In this document: positions 6,790 to 14,273 of the stretch, piece after piece
Layout of the letters: every line of letters starts with the position of its first letter
Numbering within the stretch: position 1 is the first letter of the stretch
Source: Pseudolabrys sp.
GTDB taxonomy: Bacteria; Pseudomonadota; Alphaproteobacteria; Rhizobiales; Xanthobacteraceae
NCBI GenBank assembly: GCA_029945495.1
Contig: JAQSCR010000444.1
Location: 1-14,273, forward strand
Length of the DNA stretch: 14,273 bases
Reading direction: 5' to 3'
The notes under the pieces: generated by a model
What the model was told of the DNA's origin: nothing
Databases searched by the model: none
What the model saw: the letters and a program-made list of their open reading frames with translations, nothing else
Position numbers and translations under genes: made by a program

Positions 6790-7458
6790 ATGCTCGCCGA
6801 CGCTCAGCCGACCGGGACCATCGGAGAGACGGCGTATGCGCGCATACGCTCAGACATCATTTTTGGCCGTCTGCTGCCCGGCCAGAAACTCAAGCTCGAC
6901 CAGCTGAAAGAAAGCTATTCCGTCAGCGTCAGTACGCTGCGCGAAATCCTCAACCGGCTGTCGTCGGAACGGCTGGTGCTGGCGGAAGGACAGCGCGGTT
7001 TCGAGGTCTCGCCGGTCTCTCGCAAGAACCTCAAGGAGATCGCTGCGCTGCGCCAATTGCTCGAAAGTCATGCCATCGAGCAGTCGTTCGCGAGCGGGGA
7101 TGTGGAATGGGAGGGGCATGTTGTCGCCGCTCACCACAAACTGTTCTCCATGGAACAGCGGATGAAAGCCGGCGACCGTAACGAAACCGAACTATGGAAG
7201 CGCTACGATTGGCAGTTCCACCAAGCGCTGATTTCGGCCTGCGGCTCGCATGCCTTGATGGACGCGCATGCCGGCGTATTCGACCGGTATCTTCGCTATC
7301 AAATGCTGGCCATGAGCTATCGCGGCGATATCGCGATCGACGAGCACCGCATGCTGCTCGATTGCGCGTTGAAGCGCGATGCGGCGACCGCTTGCAAAGT
7401 CTTGACGGCGCACGTCAACGGTGGCGTGGAGCACGCCCTAGCGGCGAAAACGATTTAG
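6790..7458 (+). CDS. GntR-family transcriptional regulator with FCD domain
   Basis: The N-terminal winged helix-turn-helix spans about residues 12-75 (AYARIRSDIIFGRLLPG, then SVSTLREILNRLSSERLV and the GQRGFEV wing). An all-helical C-terminal FCD effector domain runs from about 80 to 215. The FCD metal/ligand site looks complete: Asp140 and His144 in YDWQFHQAL, His186 in DEHRMLL, and His208 in AHVNGG. Such domains bind small organic acids, often through a metal. I prefer ATG 6790 (222 residues) because GAGGT at 6780-6784 sits 5 nt upstream. ATG 6778 is in frame but has no usable ribosome site. It is divergent from the TRAP operon, the usual place for its local regulator. Its stop overlaps the stop of the convergent TIM-barrel gene. 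Confidence 0.93.
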   Translation: MLADAQPTGTIGETAYARIRSDIIFGRLLPGQKLKLDQLKESYSVSVSTLREILNRLSSERLVLAEGQRGFEVSPVSRKNLKEIAALRQLLESHAIEQSFASGDVEWEGHVVAAHHKLFSMEQRMKAGDRNETELWKRYDWQFHQALISACGSHALMDAHAGVFDRYLRYQMLAMSYRGDIAIDEHRMLLDCALKRDAATACKVLTAHVNGGVEHALAAKTI

Positions 7459-8267
7459 CGACGCTCATCGTGCCGCTGCAGCCATGCCCGTGTGATGCGG
7501 CCGGCCATCCGGCCGCGCTCGATTGGCGGCAGATGCGCATAGGCGCGGCACGGTGCTTCCAGGCCCACCGGCGCGTCGTCCGGCATGGCATCGAGGAAGG
7601 CATCGAGATCGAGTTCGCCATCGCCGGGATAGAGGCGGCCGAGGCGCGCTTCGTCGCGCAGACCGTCCGGCGGCGGAAGTGCAGCCGGCGCATCACACAA
7701 ATGCACGTAGGACACGATTGAAGAATCGAGCTTGCCGAGCGTCGACAAATCCTGCCCCGACCGGCTCACATGCAGCGCGTCCACCAGCAGGCGGAGATTG
7801 GGCTGCGCCACCTGGCGCATGATCCGCACGGCGTCTTCGAGGCTGCGGACTTTCGTAAACGGCATGAATTCGAAGGCAATCTCCAGGCCATACGATTTCG
7901 CGTCGAGCGCGAGGCGGGACAGATTGGCGCACGAGCGCGCCTCGTCCGGATCGTTGCCGGCGACGAGCACCTGACGGGCGCCCAGTTCGGCGCCGGTCGC
8001 AAGCGCCGGCTCCAGCGCGGATGGATCGGTATCGGCGGAAAGCCAAATGGCTTCGACGAGGCCGATCGAGACGCCGGTCGACGCCATCAGCGCTTTCAAG
8101 TCGCGCTGAAGCTGCGGTTGTCCGATGACGTCGACGACGTCGGCGGCGGCCATCGGCCGCACGATGCGCAAGCCCACTTTTTCGAAGCCACCGGCGGCAG
8201 CCGCCTGGATCAGCTCCAGCGGCGTTGCCTCGATGATCGTCAGATGATCGAGCGACAAAGGGCGCAT
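7455..8267 (-). CDS. Xylose-isomerase-like TIM-barrel protein (sugar phosphate isomerase/epimerase family)
   Basis: This is a 270-residue TIM-barrel protein of the AP-endonuclease-2/xylose-isomerase-like superfamily. The likely divalent-metal ligands sit on successive strands: Glu133 in AFEFMPF, Asp163 (with His166) in LLVDALHVSRSG, His189 in SYVHLCDAP and Glu237 in VGLEAPCR. A RLYPGDGELDL segment precedes the last ligand. The family includes epimerases, isomerases and the 3-dehydroshikimate dehydratases (AsbF/QuiC type) that make protocatechuate, and the sequence alone does not choose among them. I chose ATG 8265-8267 because MRPLSLDHLTI matches the usual N-terminus. In-frame ATGs at 8282 and 8297 would add 5 or 10 residues. 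It is convergent with the GntR gene (4-bp overlap), which links it physically to the TRAP/dehydroquinase-like cluster. It could also be read through from the upstream hydrolase gene. Confidence 0.85.
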   Translation of the reverse strand: MRPLSLDHLTIIEATPLELIQAAAAGGFEKVGLRIVRPMAAADVVDVIGQPQLQRDLKALMASTGVSIGLVEAIWLSADTDPSALEPALATGAELGARQVLVAGNDPDEARSCANLSRLALDAKSYGLEIAFEFMPFTKVRSLEDAVRIMRQVAQPNLRLLVDALHVSRSGQDLSTLGKLDSSIVSYVHLCDAPAALPPPDGLRDEARLGRLYPGDGELDLDAFLDAMPDDAPVGLEAPCRAYAHLPPIERGRMAGRITRAWLQRHDERR

Positions 8268-8343
8268 AAATGACCAGCCCATATCCCGTGAAGGCATCGG
8301 ACAGTCCGACGCTGTAGTCTCGCGCGGGACGACAGTTGCGTCG

Positions 8344-9018
8344 TTACGCCGCCGGCTTGCGCTCAGTCTTCAGCCGCTTGTCGAGATACTGCTCGATCGA
8401 GGCGAGCAGCACATCGACCTTACCGTCGAAGAAGTGGTTGGCGCCGGGCACGACCTTCTGCTCGATGACGATGCCCTTCTGGGTCTTGAGCTTCTCGACC
8501 AGCGTGTTGACGTCCTTGGGCGGCACCACCGCGTCCTTGTCGCCATGGATGATCAGGCCGGACGACGGGCAGGGCGCCAGGAACGAGAAGTCGTAGAGGT
8601 TGGCCGGCGGGCAGATCGAGATGAAGCCTTCGATCTCGGGCCGGCGCATCAGCAACTGCATGCCGATCCAGGCGCCGAACGAGAAGCCGGCGATCCAGCA
8701 GCTCTTGGCTTCCGGATTGATAGTCTGCGCCCAGTCGAGGGCTGCGGCCGCGTCCGATAATTCGCCGGTGCCGTGGTCGAACGAGCCCTGCGAGCGGCCG
8801 ACGCCGCGGAAGTTGAAGCGCAGCGCCGAGAAGCCCCGGTTCACGAAGGCGTAATAGAGCTGATAGATGATCTGATGGTTCATCGTCCCGCCGAACTGCG
8901 GGTGCGGGTGCAGCACGATGGCGATCGGCGCATTCTTCTGGCGTGCCGGGTGATAGCGGCCTTCGATCCGGCCCGCGGGACCCGTGAACTCAAACTTGGC
9001 TCGCCGCGATTGTCGCAA
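8344..9018 (-). CDS. Alpha/beta hydrolase (COG2945-like)
   Basis: This is a 224-residue single-domain alpha/beta hydrolase. The nucleophile elbow is GFSFG (111-115, Ser113). The acid is probably Asp162 in HGDKDAVVP, and the catalytic His is His195 in PGANHFF. The N-terminal part has the family block AIVLHPHPQFGGTMNH (33-48) and LRFNFRGVGRSQGSFDHGTG (66-85). The closest family I recall is the small COG2945-type hydrolases common in alphaproteobacteria, with unknown physiological substrate. No lid domain is visible. The start is TTG at 9016-9018, the only start codon near the conserved GPAGRIEGRYHP region, and it falls inside a 23-bp palindrome. It is divergent from the suf operon and upstream of the TIM-barrel gene on the same strand, with a gap of about 76 bp. 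Confidence 0.88.
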   Translation of the reverse strand: MRQSRRAKFEFTGPAGRIEGRYHPARQKNAPIAIVLHPHPQFGGTMNHQIIYQLYYAFVNRGFSALRFNFRGVGRSQGSFDHGTGELSDAAAALDWAQTINPEAKSCWIAGFSFGAWIGMQLLMRRPEIEGFISICPPANLYDFSFLAPCPSSGLIIHGDKDAVVPPKDVNTLVEKLKTQKGIVIEQKVVPGANHFFDGKVDVLLASIEQYLDKRLKTERKPAA

Positions 9019-9025
9019 TCGCGGC
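9003..9025. repeat. 23-bp perfect palindrome over the hydrolase start
   Basis: GCCGCGATTG (9003-9012), spacer TCG, CAATCGCGGC (9016-9025) form 10-bp arms. It covers the TTG start codon and first codons of the minus-strand hydrolase gene, so an mRNA hairpin there would sequester the start. It could instead be a protein-binding site or a chance GC palindrome. Confidence 0.5.
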
Positions 9026-9069
9026 CCGGGATGTCGCGCGCGTCGCCGAGCGGAAGGCGGAAGCGCTAG

Positions 9070-9086
9070 TTTAGAACTATTCTAAT
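9070..9086. promoter_or_regulatory. Irr-type iron-control element (ICE) upstream of the suf operon
   Basis: TTTAGAACTATTCTAAT contains the perfect 15-bp palindrome TTAGAA-CTA-TTCTAA (9071-9085). The ICE motif bound by the iron regulator Irr in Rhizobiales is, from memory, TTTAGAA-N3-TTCTAAA, so only the last base differs. The site lies 154 bp upstream of the cysteine desulfurase ATG (9240) and 51 bp upstream of the divergent hydrolase start. It abuts an AT-rich stretch, TAATTATA (9083-9090), that could be a -10 region. Suf operons are known iron-regulated targets in this group. Whether Irr activates or represses here cannot be read from sequence. Confidence 0.75.
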
Positions 9087-9149
9087 TATAGGATTTCCGC
9101 TGTTCACCGCCGCAACAATGGCTATAAGTTGCCTGGCAGATGCGGGCTT

Positions 9150-9185
9150 CTACCACAGTCGGTAGGGCAAAAAGCAAGCTTTTTG
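9150..9185 (+). promoter_or_regulatory. Two stem-loops in the suf leader
   Basis: CTACC (9150-9154) pairs with GGTAG (9161-9165) around a 6-nt loop. Directly after it, CAAAAAGC (9168-9175) pairs with GCTTTTTG (9178-9185) with only AA between the arms, so in RNA the innermost pairs would open. The two lie in the probable 5' untranslated region, 55-90 bp before the desulfurase start. No riboswitch family is recognised. Confidence 0.35.
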
Positions 9186-9239
9186 AAGGGCCCCAGGACG
9201 GGCGGAAGCCCAAACGGTACCAAGATACTGACCGAATCC

Positions 9240-10412
9240 ATGAACGAGCGAGCCTATTTCGATTGGAATGCGACTGCGCCGCTGCGGGCGGAAGGCCGCG
9301 AGGCCATGGTGGCCGCGCTCAGCCTTCCCGGCAACGCCTCGTCGGTGCATTCGGAAGGCCGCGCCGCGCGCAAGCTGATCGAAGCGGCGCGCGCGCAGGT
9401 GGCCGCTTTGGTCGGCACCGAGCCCAAGAACGTCACCTTCACCTCGGGTGCGACAGAAGCCAATATGCTGGCGCTGACGCCGGCGCTGGAATCGGGCGGC
9501 CGCAAGGAACCGCGCGACCGACTGTTGGTCTCAAGCATCGAGCATCCCTCGGTGAGCTGTGGCGGCCGCTTTGCCGCTAGCCAGATCGAACAATTGCCGG
9601 TCGATAGTAACGGCGTCGTCGACCTCGATGCCTTGAAAGCGGCGCTGGCCAAAGCCGAACGCCCGCTGGTGTCGGTCATGCTCGCCAATAACGAAACCGG
9701 CGTGATCCAGCCGATCCGCGAAATCACAGCCATCGTCCATGCCGCCAACGGCATCCTGCATGTCGATGCGGTGCAGGGCGCCGGCCGCATCGATTGCGAC
9801 ATCACGGCGCTCGGCGCCGATCTCCTCAGCCTGTCCGCGCATAAGCTTGGCGGGCCGCAAGGCGCCGGCGCGCTGGTGCGCCACTCTAGCGTTGTTGGCG
9901 GCATCCAAATCGCCGAACCGCTGATTCGTGGCGGCGGCCAGGAGCGCTGGCTTCGCGCCGGCACCGAAAACGTCGCCGCCATTTCCGGCTTTGGCGCGGC
10001 GGCGGAAGCGGCAAACGACGCAAGGCAGGCGGACGCTATCCGCATGGCGGCACTGCGCGACCGGTTCGAGGCGGCACTCAAGGTGCACACGCCCGCCACT
10101 GTGGTGTTCGGCGCCACGGCCGAGCGGCTGCCCAATACCTCTCTGTTCGCGGCTCCCGGCCTGAAGGCGGAAACGGCGATAATCTCTTTCGATCTCAACG
10201 GGGTAGCCGTGTCGTCCGGCTCCGCCTGTTCGTCCGGCAAGGTGCAGATCTCGACCGTGCTGACGGCGATGGGCGTGGAACCCGAACTGGCGCGCGGCGC
10301 GGTGCGCGTCAGCCTCGGCTGGACCACGACCGAGGCCGATATCGACCTGCTGCTAAATGCTTGGATGCGTGTGGCTTCGTCATTACTTAAGAGAGACCAG
10401 CGCGCCGCTTGA
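9240..10412 (+). CDS. Cysteine desulfurase (NifS/IscS-like) of the suf operon
   Basis: This PLP enzyme takes sulfur from L-cysteine as a persulfide and passes it to the SufBCD scaffold. The protein is 390 residues from ATG 9240. SGATEANMLAL (69-79), His102 in SSIEHPSVS (stacks on PLP), Asp176 in HVDAVQG, and the PLP lysine Lys202 in SAHKLGGPQGAG are all in place. The catalytic Cys330 lies in SSGSACSSGKVQ, the extended loop of group I (NifS/IscS) enzymes, not the short group II SufS loop. The symbol is therefore left blank: by position it is the operon's sufS, by sequence it is IscS-like. The frame is open upstream to about 9129, but family N-termini begin near ERAYFDWNAT. No strong ribosome site precedes ATG 9240. 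It is the first gene of the operon, and sufB follows after 96 bp. Confidence 0.93.
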   Translation: MNERAYFDWNATAPLRAEGREAMVAALSLPGNASSVHSEGRAARKLIEAARAQVAALVGTEPKNVTFTSGATEANMLALTPALESGGRKEPRDRLLVSSIEHPSVSCGGRFAASQIEQLPVDSNGVVDLDALKAALAKAERPLVSVMLANNETGVIQPIREITAIVHAANGILHVDAVQGAGRIDCDITALGADLLSLSAHKLGGPQGAGALVRHSSVVGGIQIAEPLIRGGGQERWLRAGTENVAAISGFGAAAEAANDARQADAIRMAALRDRFEAALKVHTPATVVFGATAERLPNTSLFAAPGLKAETAIISFDLNGVAVSSGSACSSGKVQISTVLTAMGVEPELARGAVRVSLGWTTTEADIDLLLNAWMRVASSLLKRDQRAA

Positions 10413-10508
10413 AACCACTTTCAAAGGGACGATCGCAACGAAAGTAGCGAACCGACCATAACCGACTAATCCAACCCGCGGTCCTTGAAACCGTGAGCGG
10501 AGGGAAGA

Positions 10509-11986
<1,478 letters not shown>

Positions 11987-11990
<4 letters not shown>

Positions 11991-12289
11991 GTGCGGAACG
12001 GCAGAAGTTCAAAGGCGCGGCGCAGGCCTGTCTCGGTCAAGACAGACCGGTGGGCGATCTGACGGAATGCGTGTCGATGCATTTTCCCGATGTCGAGGTA
12101 TTCCGCGAAAACGATGACCTTGTGATCAAGGGCGGCCATCGGTTTCTGGTCGTGCGGCGCGCCGGCCCCGACAAGTTCCGCGTGTCCGAAAATGTATCGG
12201 TGCCCTCGACCAACGTGGTCGACGCCGGCGGCGGCGCGGTACGCACACTCGACGAGTTGGTCGACGAAATTGCCGCGTTGGCGAAATAG
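11987..12289 (+). CDS. Small uncharacterised protein encoded between sufB and sufC
   Basis: I do not recognise this 100-residue protein. It is well supported as a gene. It starts in an ATGA overlap with sufB, ends 13 bp before sufC, shares the operon's codon bias, and no other long frame explains the 312-bp sufB-sufC interval. The sequence has two cysteines (Cys15, Cys28) and His32 within TECVSMHFPDVEVF. The middle is strand-rich (DDLVIKGGHRFLVVRRAGPDKF, about 43-64). The tail TLDELVDEIAALAK (87-100) is a likely amphipathic helix. It has no signal peptide or membrane segment, so it should be cytosolic. Translational coupling suggests it acts with SufB or SufC, for example as an accessory or regulatory subunit, but that is inference. 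Confidence 0.82.
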
Positions 12290-12302
12290 TTAGGATTGAG
12301 AA

Positions 12303-13055
12303 ATGTTGCTTGAGATCAAGAATCTGCATGTCGAGGTCGAGGACAAGGAGATCCTCAACGGCCTGACGCTGTCGGTTGAGAAGGGCCAGGTCGCCGCCAT
12401 CATGGGCCCGAACGGCTCCGGCAAGTCGACGCTGGCCTATGTGCTGGCCGGCAAGGACAACTACAACGTCACCGAAGGCGACATCCTGCTCGACGGCGAA
12501 AGCATTCTCGGCATGGCGCCGGACGAGCGCGCCGCCAAAGGCGTGTTCCTGGCGTTCCAGTATCCGGTCGAAGTGCCGGGCGTCGCCACCATGACCTTTC
12601 TGCGCACCGCACTCAACGCGCAGCGCAAGCTGCGCGGCGAGCCGGAATACTCGACGCCCGATTTTCTTAAACTGGTGCGGGAAACCTCGGCCAAGCTCGG
12701 CGTCAGCCAGGAGCATCTGCGCCGCGCCGTCAATGTCGGCTTTTCCGGCGGCGAGAAGAAGCGCAACGAGATTCTGCAGATGGCGATTTTGCAGCCGCGC
12801 CTCGCCGTGCTCGACGAGACCGACTCCGGGCTCGATATCGACGCGCTCAAGACCGTGTCGGAAGGCGTCAACCGGCTGCGTTCGCCGGATCGCTCGATGA
12901 TCGTCATCACGCATTACCAGCGGCTGCTCGATTATATCGTGCCCGATGTCGTGCATGTGCTGGCCAAGGGCCGCGTGGTGAAGTCCGGCGGCAAGGAACT
13001 GGCGCTTGAGCTGGAAGCCAAGGGCTATGCGCAATTTACCGACGAGGCAGCTTAA
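12303..13055 (+). CDS. sufC: Fe-S cluster assembly ATPase SufC
   Basis: SufC is the ABC-type ATPase that drives conformational change in the SufBC2D scaffold. At 250 residues it has the family length. The Walker A motif is GPNGSGKST (35-43, Lys41). The Q-loop is Gln86 in AFQYPVEVPG. The ABC signature is FSGGEKKRNEI (147-157). Walker B with the catalytic Glu is LAVLDETDSGLDID (167-180, Glu172), and the switch His is His204 in VITHYQRLL. The start ATG 12303 follows a weak AGGATTGAG. The stop TAA 13053-13055 is 3 bp before sufD. There is no transmembrane segment, as expected for this soluble ABC protein. Confidence 0.97.
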   Translation: MLLEIKNLHVEVEDKEILNGLTLSVEKGQVAAIMGPNGSGKSTLAYVLAGKDNYNVTEGDILLDGESILGMAPDERAAKGVFLAFQYPVEVPGVATMTFLRTALNAQRKLRGEPEYSTPDFLKLVRETSAKLGVSQEHLRRAVNVGFSGGEKKRNEILQMAILQPRLAVLDETDSGLDIDALKTVSEGVNRLRSPDRSMIVITHYQRLLDYIVPDVVHVLAKGRVVKSGGKELALELEAKGYAQFTDEAA

Positions 13056-13058
13056 GTA

Positions 13059-14273
13059 ATGAACGCCGACCTCCGCGCCATCAAGACACCGGCCGAGCAG
13101 GCGCTCACGAGCGCCTATGAAGGCGCACGCGCGGCGTTGCCGGGGAAGGGCGCGGTTGCCGCGTTGCGCGACGAGGCGTTCAAGCGCTTCGACGCCGCCG
13201 GCCTGCCGCATCGCCGCGTCGAGGATTGGAAGTACACCGACCTGCGCGCGCTGATGCGCGATGCCTTTCCGCTCGCCGCGCCGCCGGATGCGGCCGCCAA
13301 GGCGCGCGGCAAGGACGCCGGGAAAGTTTTTGCCGGCATCGATTGCCGCAAGCTGGTTTTCGTCGACGGCGCTTTCGTGTCGGAGTTGTCCGATTTGACG
13401 CCCGAGGCGGGCCTGAGCGTCGGCTCGATGGCCGAGGCGCTGACGAAAGGCGACGCGCTGGTGGCGGCCCATGTCGGCAAGGTGTTTGCGACCGATGACG
13501 CGGCAGTGGCCCTCAACACCGCTTTGATGGGCGATGGCGCGGTGATCCATGTTGCCGCCGGCACGGTGCTGAAGCGGCCGATCCAACTGGTATTCGCGGC
13601 CGGCAGCGAGACGCCGAGCTCAAGCTTCATCCGCTCGCTGATCGTGGTGGAGAAGGGCGCGCAGGCGGTGATCGCCGAAAGCCATGAGGGCGGCGGTAGC
13701 CAAGTCAATTGCGCGCTTGAACTGGTGATCGGCGACGAAGCGCAGGTCGATTATTTCAAGGCGACGCGGACGCGCGGCCTGCATGTCGCGAGCCTTCTGG
13801 CGACAGTCGGCGCGCGCGTGCATTTCAATACGTTCGCGCTCAACAGCAACGCCGCGCTGGTGCGCAACCAGAGCTTCGTCCGCTTTGCCGGCGCGGGCAG
13901 CACCGGGGCCTTGCGCGGCGTCAATCTGCTGCGCGGCAAGGAGCACGTCGACACCACGATGCTGATCGAGCACGCCGCCGACCATTGCGCCAGTCGCGAG
14001 CAGTTCAAGTCGGTGCTCGACGACCAGAGCCATAACGTTTTCCAGGGCAAGATCGTGGTCAAGCCGCACGCCCAGAAGACCGATACCAAGATGATGACGC
14101 GGGCGCTGCTGCTGTCCGACGAGGCCGAGGCCGACAACAAGCCGGAGCTGGAAATCTTCGCCGACGACGTCGTCTGCGGCCACGGTGCCACTGCCGGGGC
14201 GCTCGATCCGAACCTGAAGTTCTATCTGATGTCGCGTGGCATCGACGACCAGCAGGCCGAGGCGCTGCTGATC
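13059..14273 (+). CDS. sufD: Fe-S cluster assembly protein SufD (3' end outside window)
   Basis: The frame opens at ATG 13059-13061, 3 bp after the sufC stop, and runs without a stop to the window end, giving 405 residues. SufD is the SufB paralogue that completes the SufBC2D scaffold. Recognisable features are the N-terminal EDWKYTDLRAL (about 55-65, Trp57), a long right-handed beta-helix of short repeats, and the signature DDVVCGHGATAGALDPN, which holds His375, the counterpart of E. coli SufD His360 at the SufB interface. About 30 residues, the end of the C-terminal helical domain, are missing. Family length and homology suggest the truncation is only the window edge. More suf genes (second desulfurase, DUF59 protein, sufA) would be expected to follow in this group. 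Confidence 0.95.
   Translation, partial: MNADLRAIKTPAEQALTSAYEGARAALPGKGAVAALRDEAFKRFDAAGLPHRRVEDWKYTDLRALMRDAFPLAAPPDAAAKARGKDAGKVFAGIDCRKLVFVDGAFVSELSDLTPEAGLSVGSMAEALTKGDALVAAHVGKVFATDDAAVALNTALMGDGAVIHVAAGTVLKRPIQLVFAAGSETPSSSFIRSLIVVEKGAQAVIAESHEGGGSQVNCALELVIGDEAQVDYFKATRTRGLHVASLLATVGARVHFNTFALNSNAALVRNQSFVRFAGAGSTGALRGVNLLRGKEHVDTTMLIEHAADHCASREQFKSVLDDQSHNVFQGKIVVKPHAQKTDTKMMTRALLLSDEAEADNKPELEIFADDVVCGHGATAGALDPNLKFYLMSRGIDDQQAEALLI

Noticed and set aside
8297..8309. TCGGAC-A-GTCCGA palindrome upstream of the TIM-barrel gene
   Set aside because: The 6-bp arms are GC-rich and likely by chance at this length. It overlaps an alternative start codon, but nothing else supports a function.
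9254..10327. 357-codon minus-strand frame opposite the cysteine desulfurase
   Set aside because: Low-complexity Ala/Ser/Arg composition, no motif, and fully antisense to a clear PLP enzyme.
10413..10508. Possible internal promoter or long-range pairing (TTTCAAAGG with CCTTGAAA) between the desulfurase gene and sufB
   Set aside because: The pairing is imperfect across a long loop and no -35/-10 pair is convincing. Only the sufB ribosome site is clear.
12126..13586. 486-codon open frame on the minus strand opposite sufC and sufD
   Set aside because: The protein is rich in Arg, His and Gln with no domain, typical of the antisense of high-GC codon usage. Both plus-strand genes are unmistakable.

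Overview
The window looks like chromosomal DNA from a high-GC alphaproteobacterium, most likely Hyphomicrobiales in the Bradyrhizobium/Pseudolabrys/Xanthobacteraceae neighbourhood. The grounds are strong G/C third-position bias, a suf operon led by an IscS-like cysteine desulfurase with an Irr-type iron-control palindrome upstream, a rhizobial-style interspersed palindromic repeat, and protein sequences close to what I remember of that group. No database search was possible, so the placement is inference. I see no phage, IS element, CRISPR array, tRNA or rRNA.

Layout, left to right. (1) Positions 1-3176 are housekeeping: the 3' end of an AsmA-like envelope protein (+), a palindromic repeat in the convergent gap, tyrS (-), and divergently anmK (+), which recycles anhydro-MurNAc from peptidoglycan. 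(2) Positions 3193-8267 form an accessory catabolic-looking block. A minus-strand operon encodes a complete TRAP transporter (periplasmic binding protein, small permease, large permease) followed after 9 bp by a divergent type II dehydroquinase-fold protein. Divergent from it is a GntR/FCD regulator, with a palindrome in the shared promoter region. Convergent with the regulator, and overlapping it by 4 bp, is a xylose-isomerase-like TIM-barrel protein. (3) Positions 8344-9018 encode an alpha/beta hydrolase (-). (4) From about 9070 to the end of the window is a suf iron-sulfur cluster assembly operon (+): cysteine desulfurase, sufB, an unrecognised 100-residue protein overlapping sufB by ATGA, sufC, and sufD, which runs off the window.

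How the genes may work together. In the TRAP block the binding protein and permeases would import an organic acid, and the FCD regulator would sense it or a derivative. The dehydroquinase-like and TIM-barrel proteins would process it. Dehydroquinate dehydratase followed by a TIM-barrel dehydroshikimate dehydratase is the known quinate/shikimate-to-protocatechuate logic. However, the dehydroquinase here lacks two expected pocket residues (Phe83 for His, Tyr114 for Arg), so the substrate may be different. This is the best candidate for something undescribed. In the suf block, SufB-SufC-SufD form the scaffold/ATPase complex, the desulfurase supplies sulfur, and iron status is probably read through the Irr-type box. 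The 100-residue protein between sufB and sufC is the second candidate.
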